Origin: Chrysomallon squamiferum
Lineage: Eukaryota; Mollusca; Gastropoda; Neomphalida; Peltospiridae
Assembly: GCA_012295275.1 (NCBI GenBank)
Contig: CM022672.1
Coordinates: forward strand, 24,513,930-24,577,929
DNA: 64,000 nucleotides
Direction of reading: 5' to 3'
Program-made: the position numbers and the translations under genes
In this document: in pieces, positions 12,471 to 25,600 of the stretch
Position numbering within the stretch: position 1 is the stretch's first letter
How the letters are laid out: each line of letters begins with the position of its first letter
The notes under the pieces: generated by a model
Told to the model about the DNA's origin: nothing
Databases searched by the model: none
The model's input: only the letters and a program-made list of their open reading frames with translations

Positions 12471-13360
12471 TGACATTTTCAAAAACTGCATCTTAAAGGT
12501 ATAAAAGTATAAAATATTATAATAAGTAAGAAAAATAGCTACCAGCGAGTTCTACAAGTAGGTATAAACTAAATTGCAATCCGTGGAGTAAATAAATTAG
12601 GACCAATTTGCTATGTTAAAGAAACACAGAAAACAGTACATCTAACTTGCTGAGAAAACTTTCCACAGCTTTAATGAGGCCTTATTAGGGTATGGCTAAG
12701 AGCCGTACTACATAAGATGAAAAAAAAGGTTTATCGTCATAATGATCCTAACAGAACAATTTTTACTTTCACACAATCCTTCCTCTGACACATTTTGCAA
12801 ACCAGACATATTTTATATCTTTCATATGCAAATTTCTACACAGGATCAAGCTCAAGAGACAAATGTAAAGGTAAGACATACTTTTAATACTAATGCTTAC
12901 TAGAGATAATACTACAACACTCCATAATGCTTTTAAACTAGTTTTCATAGCTATCTAATTTCATTTCCATTACATTTAAATGAGTGTAAAATGTTTATTT
13001 ATTATGGCATACATTCTATCCATGTCCAAATGTTTGACACTAAAATACCATTTAGAATTATGAATAGAAGATACAACAGGTATATTAAGATATTCAGTCT
13101 TGTCAGTTGTACGATTGCTAGAACTACACAAACAATAATGGAGGATAAACAGAACAAGTATAAGATGAAATGGTTATCTGTAGTAATATATTATACCTTA
13201 GACATCAATTTATACTTTGAATAATTATATATATATACATTATAATAAAAGTTGTAATTATTCATACTCTAGTCTTGCCATAATACTAATGCATTTAATC
13301 CGTATTACTGTCCATGAACACATCCAGAAACATCTAACCAGAAACATACCTATGTATGAA

Positions 13361-13695
13361 CAGAGCTTGCTGGGAAGGTGGAAGGTGGAATCCATGTTTA
13401 GGCAAATCATAATAATTCACTAATATGAGTTCAAAAGTCTAAATCGTTACTAAATTATGATGACACCCAAAATTACAATGCACACAAACGAAAATGTGAG
13501 TAACACATTTTGTATCATGGTTATAGCGATTATACAAGTAGATTACATGTCATTTTTCATGGAAACATACTGGCAAACACAAGAAATTATGGTAAATTAA
13601 TTATTATTTTGTGTATTTTCATGACATTTTAGAAATTACAATTACAAATGGGTAAAATCAAAACAGATATATTACCACAGATACAATATAATTAC
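13361..13695 (+). repeat. Inverted repeat, left arm
   Basis: This block is the reverse complement of 16658-16988, with scattered differences. Landmarks are cagagcttgctgggaagg at the outer end, a shared block around ggcaaacacaagaaattatg and ccacagatacaatataatta at the inner end. A 7-bp unit (aaggtgg) is doubled in this arm only. The arms are 3 kb apart. It could be two copies of one dispersed element in opposite orientation or an inverted duplication of local sequence. Confidence 0.75.
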
Positions 13696-14476
13696 CCATT
13701 GTCAACAGAACACACCAGTTAACATACACTAATCACAGTAAACATGTTATTGGGGCCATTCCCATGCCATTCTCTAAATACTCCATCGCTGCTGTTACAG
13801 TTTTACATAAAAAAAAAAACATAATTGTCATAATAAGTGTATCTGTAGACATAACTGATTCTTTATGTCTGAAGCATGTATTTTTTATAATTTTGAAATT
13901 GCTTATCTAATTCAATAAAAATTATTATATTTGTTTCATCTATTCAACAGCAGACATCTATTTATCTTTTCTTACCAATGTTTATGAATATTAAATAATT
14001 ACAATATGCATGAAAATTACATAAAGTTGGGCAAAATATATTTTAAAAAATAGCTGGAAAATTGCTGGACTTAATAAATTTAACATAGGCATCACAAAAA
14101 GTAAACTAATAAATGAAGTCTTTAATATAATCTTCAGTTGGTTTCAGCTACTGGAAAAAATTGTTTTATTTATTTATTACTTTTCAAATTGTTTAATTAA
14201 TTTATTAATTTATTTATTATTTTGTTTAATGTTAGAAAAATGCTGGCTGTCATTGAAATTATCCAGATTCATGCTCTAATTATAAATTAAATTTGATGAA
14301 AATTTTAGATCTGTCTGGTTTAGTCACTTTCATTGTCACAAATCAACTTCCTCTAAAAACAATATACAAGGGTGTGACCAGTGTTTTGGGTGTTATATAA
14401 CAAGGAGTACCATATTTAGCAAATTCTGGATGTTATGTTTTTGCTTCTAGTTGTTATCATATGTTGTCTTTATTGA

Positions 14477-14477
<1 letters not shown>

Positions 14478-14519
<42 letters not shown>
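14478..14519. repeat. (ATT)n microsatellite
   Basis: Uninterrupted ATT triplets for about 42 bases. Similar ATT tracts are at 610-643, 15010-15041, 52092-52147 (with an AAT lead) and 57257-57300. Confidence 0.95.
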
Positions 14520-15007
14520 CTATTTATTAATTTTTCAATTTATTGTTTTAATTTTTTAAATTATATTGATTTAAAATACCTGTAGGCTATATCTGACCTT
14601 TAGATTTAAATATGAGCAAAACTATTCCACCATATTTTATTAGTTAAAGGAGAGAAAAAAAGAGGTAAGTGCAAATTATGTTTTCTTTGCATAGTTTTGC
14701 AAAACACTGACCTATTTGAGTTTCATCAGTCAAAACATTATTATTCAATCTAATACCATAGCTCTCAAGCATTAAACAAAATAGTTAATGAAAATAGTTA
14801 AACTATTATTATACATCTGCTCTAAAAGTATGCTACTGCAATAAGGAAATTATTGACTTTTCTGTGCCTCTTCTGCAGCTATGTTGAGTTTCTATCCATG
14901 TTGCATGAGTGAGACTGGTCGACAAATTTCTATTCAGTTCTCTTAGAATTCTTAGTTTTTGAAAGAATTGCTAATTAATGTTTATAAACATTTTACTCTA
15001 TAAAGAC

Positions 15008-15043
<36 letters not shown>

Positions 15044-15064
15044 TTATTTTGATTTGTGAGCTTT

Positions 15065-15095
<31 letters not shown>

Positions 15096-15649
15096 TTTTG
15101 CATGTTACTGCGTTGGTATTCTTAGCAGATGTCAAGGAATTATGTAGGATGCAGGAATGTAGAATTCATTGGTGTAGTACGCTATTTGGCGGCCGAGAAC
15201 TTCTAGGTAAAAATTTTAATTTGTACATTTTTTCGACATAGCCTAATCATAACACCAAACAACAAATTATACTGAAACAACTTGAGTAGACACTTCGGCA
15301 TTCGATCTATACAGTCATTTCAACACTATAATGTAACCATAATAAAATTGTACAGAACATTGTTGCCTCATTTTCTATCAGATCTATTTTTAAAAAGTTG
15401 CGAATCGCGATATTACAGCAATTCAATCCAGAAATGCCAATATATTATACTGATATATATATAATATATATATTAATTTCAAAATAATTAGGATTGTAAG
15501 TTGTTTTGATTTAAAGTGATATTCGGAAATAATTGTCTTATTACTGTCAAATAGTCATTTCCTTTTACGAAATGATGTGATTATGTATTTCATAATGTTA
15601 AGAACATATTTCGTAAGTAAGTTCGTAAAATTGAAGAAATATCCAACAT

Positions 15650-15790
15650 TGTTTTAATTGATTGGCTCTTCTTCGTTCTTTATTTTGCGTCAACAAAATC
15701 GCATTAAGCGTAGCAAAACATGGAAGGACGAGTTAGTTAGGGGAAAGGTGGAAGCCCGGCAAAGTTTATTTTTCAGTATTTAGTACTGAA
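15650..15790 (+). promoter_or_regulatory. Candidate gene B promoter / 5' UTR block
   Basis: A locally less AT-rich stretch contains aagcccggcaaagt (15752-15765), which is exactly repeated at 57446-57459 upstream of gene C. Both are preceded by a similar context (cttc-ttctttt…gcgt/acgt…caacaaaat). The first coding exon of gene B starts after an intron acceptor at 16583, so a separate non-coding 5' exon is required, and this block is the best candidate for it or its promoter. It is inferred only from paralogue conservation. Confidence 0.4.
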
Positions 15791-16583
15791 TAACATTTTG
15801 ATTTCTATTTAGTTAAAACAGTTATTTCCGATTATTTATTACATTTTAAATAATAAAACTGAGTTTGAACTTGATAGCAGTTAGTGTACAAGTATACAAT
15901 AAAACAAGTTTTGATTTATATAATATTCACCTTATGAGACAACAATCACAAAATTACAATTTGAAATTACATTTTTGACTTCTTAAGGCATTTATGCATT
16001 CTGTCTTAAATGTAATTCCATTAATTTAAAGTAAATCTTTTGTCACGTTTGCAAAATTGTTGTTAACAAGTTTCTTTGAGATTATTATTAGTATTTGTGG
16101 AATGATTACAAATTTAAAAATTAAATAAATATTTTCAAAATAAATATTAAAAAGAAAGAAGAAAAATCTGATTTAAATCCACTGAGATGTTAATAGTGAA
16201 AACAAATTCCCAGCTTTCACACACAAACATGCACACACAGAGATCTTAAAATATGTTAAATTCTAAAAGCTGCTAAAAGAACATGGCATACAAAGTATTA
16301 ATCAGACTCATTTTATGCATCAGAATAATATATATTTCTTATAAGAATCCATTTATTGGTTTAACCATGAATTATAAATACCAATTCTGAATATTTCAAT
16401 CAAAATACCTGTATATATAATAAAGATGTGAAGGAGCTCTAATAGATGTTGGTTTTTTTTGTCACATTTTATATTAGTACCTACTAATTCAAATATAAAT
16501 AACTAATAAGAAGTTAACATGAAATTTAAGTACTGATAATTATTATATAGTATTTTCATTTCCTGTTTTCCTTTTATTTTCAG

Positions 16584-16660
16584 ATTAACATTAAGGATAA
16601 TTTCCTTTTTGATGGACAACTTTATAATTTTGCACTGCATTTTGTGGCTGCTGATTTATG
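16584..16660 (+). CDS. Gene B exon 1: 5' UTR end and signal peptide
   Basis: The exon follows the acceptor ttttattttcag (16572-16583). The ATG at 16612 opens MDNFIILHCILWLLIY, a hydrophobic signal peptide, and the exon ends at a GT donor (16661) in phase 1. The start is supported by gene C, where an exon with the same layout encodes MDNFLTLQFILFY at 57955. Both join a discoidin exon that starts with a Leu-Pro-Cys stretch. It is too short to stand out as an ORF. Confidence 0.85.
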
Positions 16661-19600
16661 GTAATTGTATTGTATCTGTGGTAATATATCTGTTTTGATT
16701 TTATCCATTTGTAATTGTAATTTATAACATGTCATGAAAATATACAAAATAATAATTAATTTACCATAATTTCTTGTGTTTGCCAGTATGTTTCCATGAA
16801 AAATGACATGTATTCTACTTGTATAATCGCTATAACCATGATTCCAAATGCGTTAGTCACATCTTCATTTGTGTGCATTGTAATTTTGGGTGTCATCATA
16901 ATTTAGTGACGATTTAGACATTTGAACTCATATTAGTGAATTAGTATGATTTGCCTAAACATGGATTCCACCTTCCCAGCAAGCTCTGTGAGTGGAAAGA
17001 AACATCAAGGAAAATGTTATTGTGTAGATTTTAAAGTTAAGTATATGTTGAGGGAAGTGGAAACAGAGACAGGATATGTTTTTAAGAAGTTTATAAGAAA
17101 AAACGTTGAATTATTTGAATAGCACAGCAGAATGGTTTTATATAACAGAATAATGAATAAATTTAAGTAGTGTTATTACATTGGGTTCAATCTAAGTGTT
17201 AAAATGGAAAATCTGTATAAACTGTCATCATTAAATTAAAGGTTTAACTCTTGTGAATATTGATAATTTTAAAGCAAGTCCATGCTGCTTTTAACATTTC
17301 ATGAAATGAACTGATTTGTTGGTAAAAAAACAAACATCGCTAGCCATTGGAGATATAAATGTCATACACCTGTTATGTTTCTATAAAAAAGTTACACTGT
17401 AACACTGTTATTGCTTTTTAAAGTTTTATATTTTATTATAATTATCTTTTTTTAAATTATTTTTTCAAATCCTTTTTTTACCTTTTCTTTTTTGTTCCTA
17501 AGACCGATTTTAGTATTATGGTCTGAAAGAGACTTTTTCTGTATGATAAATGTTTTGCTTTCTTTTCAGTGTTTTTACCATGTCACACACAAAACTGTAA
17601 AGCCATACCATCTAACATAATTTTCTCGTCATTCACATCACAACAGAGGGAGATATATAGAGGATATGACACTGATACCTTTTGGTGTAGCAAAGGCACT
17701 GTAGAAAATCCAAAGAAAGATTTGAATCCGTTTATAACAGTTGAATTTTCATCTTCTGTAACACTTGTTGGAATAGGAATACGTGCACCACCAGCAGCCC
17801 ACAGAAAGTTTGGATTTTTATCTTTTCGTGTTTTTAAATGGTTGAATGGCTTTATGTATGAAGGTGTTAGAGAAGGAAATATAAAAAATAAAAAAATAAA
17901 GGTAAAGATTTATAAAATATTTATCTGATACAAGGTCATCAAAATTAAACAATATAAAATGGTTATTTATTTTGACATGAGAATAATTTTCACACTAAAT
18001 CCAGACTAAGTGGATTCTTATTTCCTAAATTATTATTCTGGTGCAATGAACTGCATTTACACAGCAAAGTTTAATCAAATGTTCTGACATAGAAACAACT
18101 CTATTGTAATATTTTAGAATATGTATGTGTATTAATAGTTATTTCAACAGTATTGCATTTATATAATATCTAGACTAGCTCACTGGCAATTATTGTTTGT
18201 GTTTTATTATTTTTTTTATTTAGTAAATCATTTATGACTTATTCTTATTCCAGGTATATTTTAATTTTGTTGTGACTTATTTTTTTCTCAGAATTTTCCA
18301 GGCTTGACTGAATCTGATATTATTAAAAGTAGAAAAATAAATCATATGTTTCCCTATCCAGTTGTCAGCAGCAAGTTCAGACTTTTTTTTAAACTTGGAT
18401 TAGGTCAAGATCATATTTGCCTGCGAATCCAGTTTTACAGGGCTTGTGGTAACTATAGTAATTTATTAGTTTCATCCTTTTAAAAAAGAAAAAATAATAC
18501 AAATTTAAAAAATTCGATTTATATACTTTATGTTGCAACAAAAAAAGAAAGAGTTTAACCTGTCTAAATTAGTATAAATGTTTCAAGAAATCAGCAATTT
18601 AGTAACTAGATCCCACTAAAATTGGTATATGTACAATTAACCAATTTTGGGGATTTGTTTGTTTGTTTCTACTACAAGTGAACTAAACTATTCTAAAGCG
18701 CGAATTAAAATCTACAGTGCATTTTTGTATATACAATTAAATAACTTCATATTTGTAAAGAAATTGGGCAACAAAAGACTGAAAAGACTCACAAAATTTG
18801 TGTCATTTTTTCAAATGTCCTGTATTCATGTTAATGGTTCCAATTTGTAATTTTATTCAATAAATAATAGCTTGGATAGGATCAAATAAATCTTAGTTCA
18901 GCACTATTTTTGGTAATGCTTTAGAATAATATTTCATTTTCATTTTCTATTTTTTTAAATTTTCACATGAATCAAATATTTATGTTCTCTTATTTTAAAA
19001 ACAAGTGTAAAGAGAACAGAAATTATAAAATGATTAAGAACTAAAAACAACATTGCTCAAATGTTGAAAGAAAAATATATTGCATCAAATATAATTGAAA
19101 AAAGGGTTTATAATTATCTTTCACCAGGTGGACAAAAACAAGACATGTGTAATAGTAATGGAGTAAGGTGTGAACATATATGTCATGATATTCCTGGTTC
19201 ATTTTACTGTTCATGCAAAAAAGGCTATAGACTTTGGCGAAATGGACTGAACTGTGTACCAGGTATGGATGAATTATTTTTTCTTAAAAATATAAATGTA
19301 TCTCATGCTTTTTACAAGAAAAAAGATTATTCCATGAAAAGAAAACTAGTTCTATAAAAATACTGAGTAAGTCTGCCTGCAATGTGTAGTTAAACTTGAC
19401 ATTAGTGCTACTTTTGTTTTCCAGATTATGGCATTAACTATAAAACTACTTACACAACTGTCATTTATGAGGAGGCACAAGCATACTGTTATCACAGTGG
19501 TGGATTTCTGACAACTGTATTTTCCAAAGAAGAATATAACAGGATGAAAAGAAATATAACTAAATGGACTCAATATCCTTTTTACATTGGTTAGCCATAT

Positions 19601-22600
19601 ATCAGATTTTAATTTTGAAACATTTTTTATTATTATTATTATTACTGAGTGGGGTAATTTTTCCTTTTTTTATTTTCTTATATAAAAAGTAGTATATTAT
19701 TAACTTGTTCTGGTTAATAATATGCAAATGAAAATAAAAGTAAATCTCCACCTCTGAAATAATGAATTATATTATCCACAAGTAAATGCACAGGAGATTA
19801 TGACAAGAATGGTATGTCTTGGATCTAATAAGATGACCAGACAAGTGACCATATATTAGCAATTTGGATAGTAGGCTAGCTCTGGTGAAAACTTTTTCTA
19901 TGGATGGCAGATAATCAAAATGCTTTTAACAGTTTTCTTTCAAACCTATGTGTATCATCTAGGGAGTCACAATGACATAGTAGACTGACATCATGTTTTG
20001 AATGTACTCTGTTTTTTAATGTGAATAGTGCTATGGTTATTCTATTTTCATATTCTCAAAGACATTTTTTTATTTATTTATTTTTTAAGTAATTTTGTAA
20101 CTTACTATTAACAATTGTAAAATTTTCAGTGAAATGCTTAATGTTTTCATGAGTTATATTTGGCCATTATTCCAAGATAGTTCCTAGAAAACTTCTATTA
20201 ATCAAACAGTTAAATATGATACAACATTTCATTTAAATGTCATATCTTTTTTTTACCTATGTTTAATTAAAATGATTTTTTATTACCAAAAAACATAATA
20301 GAGAAAAAAGATATTACAGAAATTTTATGATAACTGCTTTATTGAAACATTAAGTTAAATTACAATATATTCAGATTACATAATAATAGTGGATTAGCAT
20401 TCATTGTGAAAAAACTCAAAAACAAATCATAATGAATGAATCAAGAAAATTAAAACAGATTTCAATGTGTTAGTGTATGATTTTTAACACTTTAATTTTT
20501 TTTTAAATGGTAAAGTACAGTTTATTTTAAATAGTTTTTATAAAAACAATGCAGTTACAACACCTGCAAAATAGGTGATTATTAATGCAGTTAAAATTAT
20601 GATTTAAATAGGTTAAACAATATTCAAATTTCAGGTAACTATCGTTTATGTTTATATTATATACTTTCATGTTTTAAAACAAACAGCTGATTCTTTTCAG
20701 TTTTTCTTTTTGATGAAATTCTAATACATTTTTTTCATAATGAATTCATTAAATAGCTACTTAATTATGATATATTTGTTATTATTTCAGGTGTTGTGGA
20801 TGTGGATGAAGATAAGAGTTACAGCCGTTGGATAGATGGATCTGATGTTGTATTTGAAAACTTTGAGTATCGTAATTTAAATCCAGGCTCAGCAGGCTTG
20901 TATATTAAAAATAAATGGTCATCTGAAAATAAACATGGTGGACAGATGTATAGTTGTCGTTTAATCATGTTGCATTTATCCATGGAATTTTCTTAATTAT
21001 TATTTATATAAATAAGCATTTCAGGTTTTTGTTTTAAAAATGTTTAATCATGTTGCATTCTTATTATTTTTTTCTTTTTTTGAAATTTTAATAGTCTGAA
21101 AACTATGAAAATTGAAATTCTTATACTGAAAACTGAAAACTTATAAATATGTCAAAGAAAATGAAAACCTTAGAATTTTTCTTATAAGAATTTTTTTATA
21201 TAAATATAAAGACTAACACCTAAATTTCCAAGCTTACTGCCTAATCATGTTTCATACATCATTTTTCAATGTTACGTTGTTGTCCCTTTTTCTTATCAGT
21301 ATTTAATTTCACAAATTATAATTTTCTATTCTTCAGAAAAAGACAGCTCCTAATAAACAATAATACAGTGGTATCTTGACTTATGAGTTTAATTCATTCT
21401 GTGACCGAGCTCATAACTCAACTTGCTTGTATATCAATCAGTTTTTCCAACTGAAATTAACTGAAATACCATTAATCCATTCCAGCCCCCCAATAACTAC
21501 CCCATGCAAGCAAAACACAACAGAGATGCTTCCATGACCAGGTGATGTAAACTAGTGAGATGTGGGATGCTGGGCAGATGTTGTATTGTTTGTTGCACCA
21601 ACTGAAGCTTGCTCGTAACTTGGATTTTGGCTCGCAACTCAAAGCAAAAAACTGACCGGGTGACTGCTCGTAACTCGGAAAACTCATAAGTTGGTGCACT
21701 CATAAGTCAATGTACCACTGTATAATAAAAATAAAGTTTTTATTAACAAAGTTCATAAAAAATTATTTATATTATTATTTTTGTAGATTGCTGAAGACTA
21801 TAAAATTGGCTGACAAAATTTATATCATTCTAGTTCTCTTTTGTCCATTTTTATTTTAATTTTTGCTGTTTAGATGAAGATTCCTATTTACTGAGTGGTT
21901 TTCATGACATACAAGATTTTCAGATAACTTCATCACCATTTTCTGTGTCCATGTCACTTGCATCAACACTTGCTGTTGGTCCTGCAAGGAGCCGTCTTGG
22001 TTCCAAGTCTTATGCAACAGTTATTAATGTAAATGATCCAGTTAGTAAATTTGGCTTGTATTGGAAACCCTTTTCTGAAGAAAAAAAATATTTGAAGGTA
22101 ATATATGTAACAATTTATTTGTAATTTTTGAAGTTTGAAGTCTTGCTATATTTGGAAAATAATAATAATAATATAAAACAATTGCCAGTAAGATCTAAGA
22201 CTCAAAAAAAAGCTGAAGATTTCCAAAAGTTGTTGTTTTCATTAATATAAAGGGTTGGAAATCTGTTGACAACAGGAAACTTACAAGTATTGTACTGGTA
22301 CATGTGTTATTAAAATCTGCAAAGAAAAATATTTTATCAAAGATCTAAAAATATCCTTATTTTATATGATGAATATATGCATAAAATAGTTCATTTTCTT
22401 AAAAAGAAACAACAATGAAACAAAACAATGACTTTATGATTTATTTACATTGAAATAAATTTGTAAAAATTATTAGATCATCTATCTATTTTTATTTCAG
22501 CTAACACTAAAAACAGAAAATGTGATAACTGGAGTTATTGTTCTAGGGTTTAGCTGTAGGAGTTACTCGCTGAGGTTTTATATTGAATATAAAACAATAG

Positions 22601-25600
22601 ATGAAACCTCAAGTCACAGAACAGTGGTAATTTTTGTTATTAAACTGATTTTAAATGTTGAATAGAATTTATAATTAAAATGTAGAAAATATAATATGCC
22701 TTTTCACTCTTTTCTTTAAAAATACATGGTATTCAGTGTGTTGAAATTATAATTTATAGACTCCTCTACTTACAAACTGGTTTGGTTTTGAGAAGTTGTT
22801 TGTGAATCTCTGTTCATAAATCCAACATGTTTCTGTACAGTTTTCAACAGTAATGTTCTGCATGTAAATGAATACCGTGTAACCTACAAATGTATATGGT
22901 GTAAAAAATATGTAAGTACAGGAAAAATATATCCTGTTATTTATGGGGGTGTGTGAAGAATCTAATAAATAAATTAAATATATAATGACTTGAATAACAT
23001 TTTTAATTGTACCTTGAAAAAATGGCAATGTCAGCATGCATGGACTGGCTTTAAGTTGTGAACTAGATGAGACATTGGGAGATAATGTGTATTCTGCACT
23101 TATGTTTGTAAAGTAATTTGTTGTATTCTAATAAGCATAGATGCATATGTAATCATGTCACTTGTTAATCCCAGATACATTTCTTAACATTCATGTAATC
23201 TTGACTTTTCCATAATATCTGCATTTTCATTATAAATTCAGAAATGTCTTTTATTTCAAATTTCAAAGTGCTTGTACAGATAATGTATTGGCATAATGTT
23301 TATAGTTTTAAAGGTGAAAATAATAGGCTTCCAATATTTTGCATTACTAGTGTTGCTGTTTTTGTTGGTTTTTTATACATTTTTATTGCAACAATAGGTA
23401 AGCAAAATAGGCAGCATAGCATTATAAATCTGAAGAATCACTGGGTTATTCTAATCTATTTTTATTTGTATAGACTTACCACGTAAATGCCCAATCTCAT
23501 GAACTTGTTTTTATCAAGCCAAGCTTCAAAGCTACAGAAATTAAGTTGAAAATTACTGATAACACTATTTGCAAAGGCTATCAGTGGGATTTAACAGGTC
23601 ATCTTACAGGTATCTATTTCCAATATTTCCATAGTTTACTTAAAATCAGAAGGAAGAAAAAATATTATTTAGCAAAGTTAAATATATCCATCTTTTATTC
23701 TAAAACCTGGTTTTAACAATGTGAAAATCAATAATTTACATATTCAGATTGTGTTAATACAAATATTATTTTGTTTCAGTTTAACATACAGTACTCAAAA
23801 CAGTATACGTCTGTTCATTATTTGAACTGAATCTTTGGTGGAGTGATAAAATAAATCCAAACAAAACCATGAAAATGCATTATACTAACTCTGGATTTTC
23901 AAAATGTGAAGAAAAACTTCAAACAAATCATTCCAATATTGTTATACTATATGTTATTCTATATTATATATAAACTTAATGTCTGAAAGATGTTTCCATA
24001 ATTTGATCCATATTAATTACATTAAACTTTCATTTATCAGGACGTGGTGCAGTTGATGAATGTCTAACAAGTCCATGTGATCATTTTTGTATTGATACAC
24101 CAGAAAGTTTTTACTGTAGATGTAAGAAAAACTATCATCTATTTATTGATGGAAAAACATGTTTACCAGGTAAAATTTAAATGATAATTGACTTTAAGTG
24201 GACATGCAATGGTGAAATAACTTCTTTTTCTTTCTTTTTTTAATTCTTATTACTTTTGGCTGAACTTTCAAAACAATGTCAGTTATAAATTAGAAAATAG
24301 ATTTAAAAAAAAAAAGCAAAATCTATAAAACTTGCACAGGCCTAGACTGGGTGGATTTCATTGGTTTGAGCTCAAATCTGGATTTCTATAACTGATGTGT
24401 CAAATGCACTCAAATTTTGCAAGTAAATTTTTAGAATGCATATATATGTTATATCAGAGATTTTTCTTTGGTTTTTCACTTCCAGTGTTACATTTTATTT
24501 GTGCAAATTTGTCTGAAATAGCTGTGAATCAATCAGATGATAAAATCTGGTAAACAGTGATGACAGATAAGCAAAGAAGCATGGATTTGCAGCCATATGG
24601 CACATTTTAGCCAATCATTGTTGCTTATTCAACACTGCCTCAATTGTCATAACATTTAAATAGCATGGCCTCCTTTTTTAGCCTATAATTCATCGAAACA
24701 GCCAAATAATTACATCACATTGCTATGCCATCATAAAATGCAAAAATATAGCTTTCTACCAGAATGCAGTTTGTCAACAAATATTCAAACTGGCGGAAAA
24801 TATTTGTATTCAAGCAGTGAGCAATTTTTCAATACATTTTGTGTCACTGAACATAAACAAAGGAAATAAAATGACAAGGTATTGCAAAAACTTATTTTTA
24901 TTGTGTTTATCACATTTATTCACGACAAAAGCAAGCAGTTAGATAAAAAAAAATTTTTTTAAATTCTTGCAGAAGAAGAAAACTATAGGATAACTAGCAG
25001 AATGCTGAAAGGGTGTTTTAAATAGTATGCAATAAAAATTATTTTTTTTGATATTTGTTTTAATCTTCACATTAGTTTTTTAAACAGTAATAAAAAATAA
25101 CAGCATTGTGAAAAAATCATTGCACGAATTAAGTTATTTTACATACATTTTCATATTCAGTTAACACAGTTTTATTTAACAGAAGGATGATTTGTGTGTG
25201 TGTGAGATTTTTTTCTTCAGAGAAAGATAACTTTATTAAATGTTAATCTAGTTTCTGATTTAAAGAAACAAACAGGAATCCTTGTTTATAAATAGTATCA
25301 AATTAAACATTACAAAAATAACAGATTCTTTAATATGCTTCTTATTACAGATGTCTTTCCTGTTGAGAATCCTACACTTTTGGTACCGGACTATTATGTA
25401 TTTAAAGATTCATTTCAAAGTCAAGTGCAAGTAGGAGCTTACTATGGATTCTTTCCAAATGAAAAATCTTTTGATGAAGCAACAGAACACTGTGCAAAAC
25501 ATGGAGGATTTCTACCATCTGTTCATAAGATCTCAGAGCATAGACTAATGTACCCACATCTTCTGAAACACTCAAACTGTACTAAATGGTTCTTAGGTAA

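Larger units (their letters stand above)
10479..16583. other. Spacer between gene A and gene B
   Basis: About 6 kb without a convincing gene. ORFs here are short and AT-rich and lack domain signals. Contents: gene A 3' UTR, a 46-bp repeat pair, one arm of a long inverted repeat (13361-13695), ATT repeats (14478-14519, 15010-15041), a GA repeat (15073-15095) and a promoter-like block near 15650-15790. The stretch 11570-11700 is less AT-rich than its surroundings but matches nothing I recognise. Confidence 0.6.

Noticed and set aside
14478-15095. ATT and GA tracts as a CRISPR-like or satellite array
   Set aside because: They are simple microsatellites without spacer-repeat structure.
21472-21703. 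Two minus-strand ORFs within intron 6
   Set aside because: Both lie inside the 355-bp MITE and lack any conserved motif; no transposase.
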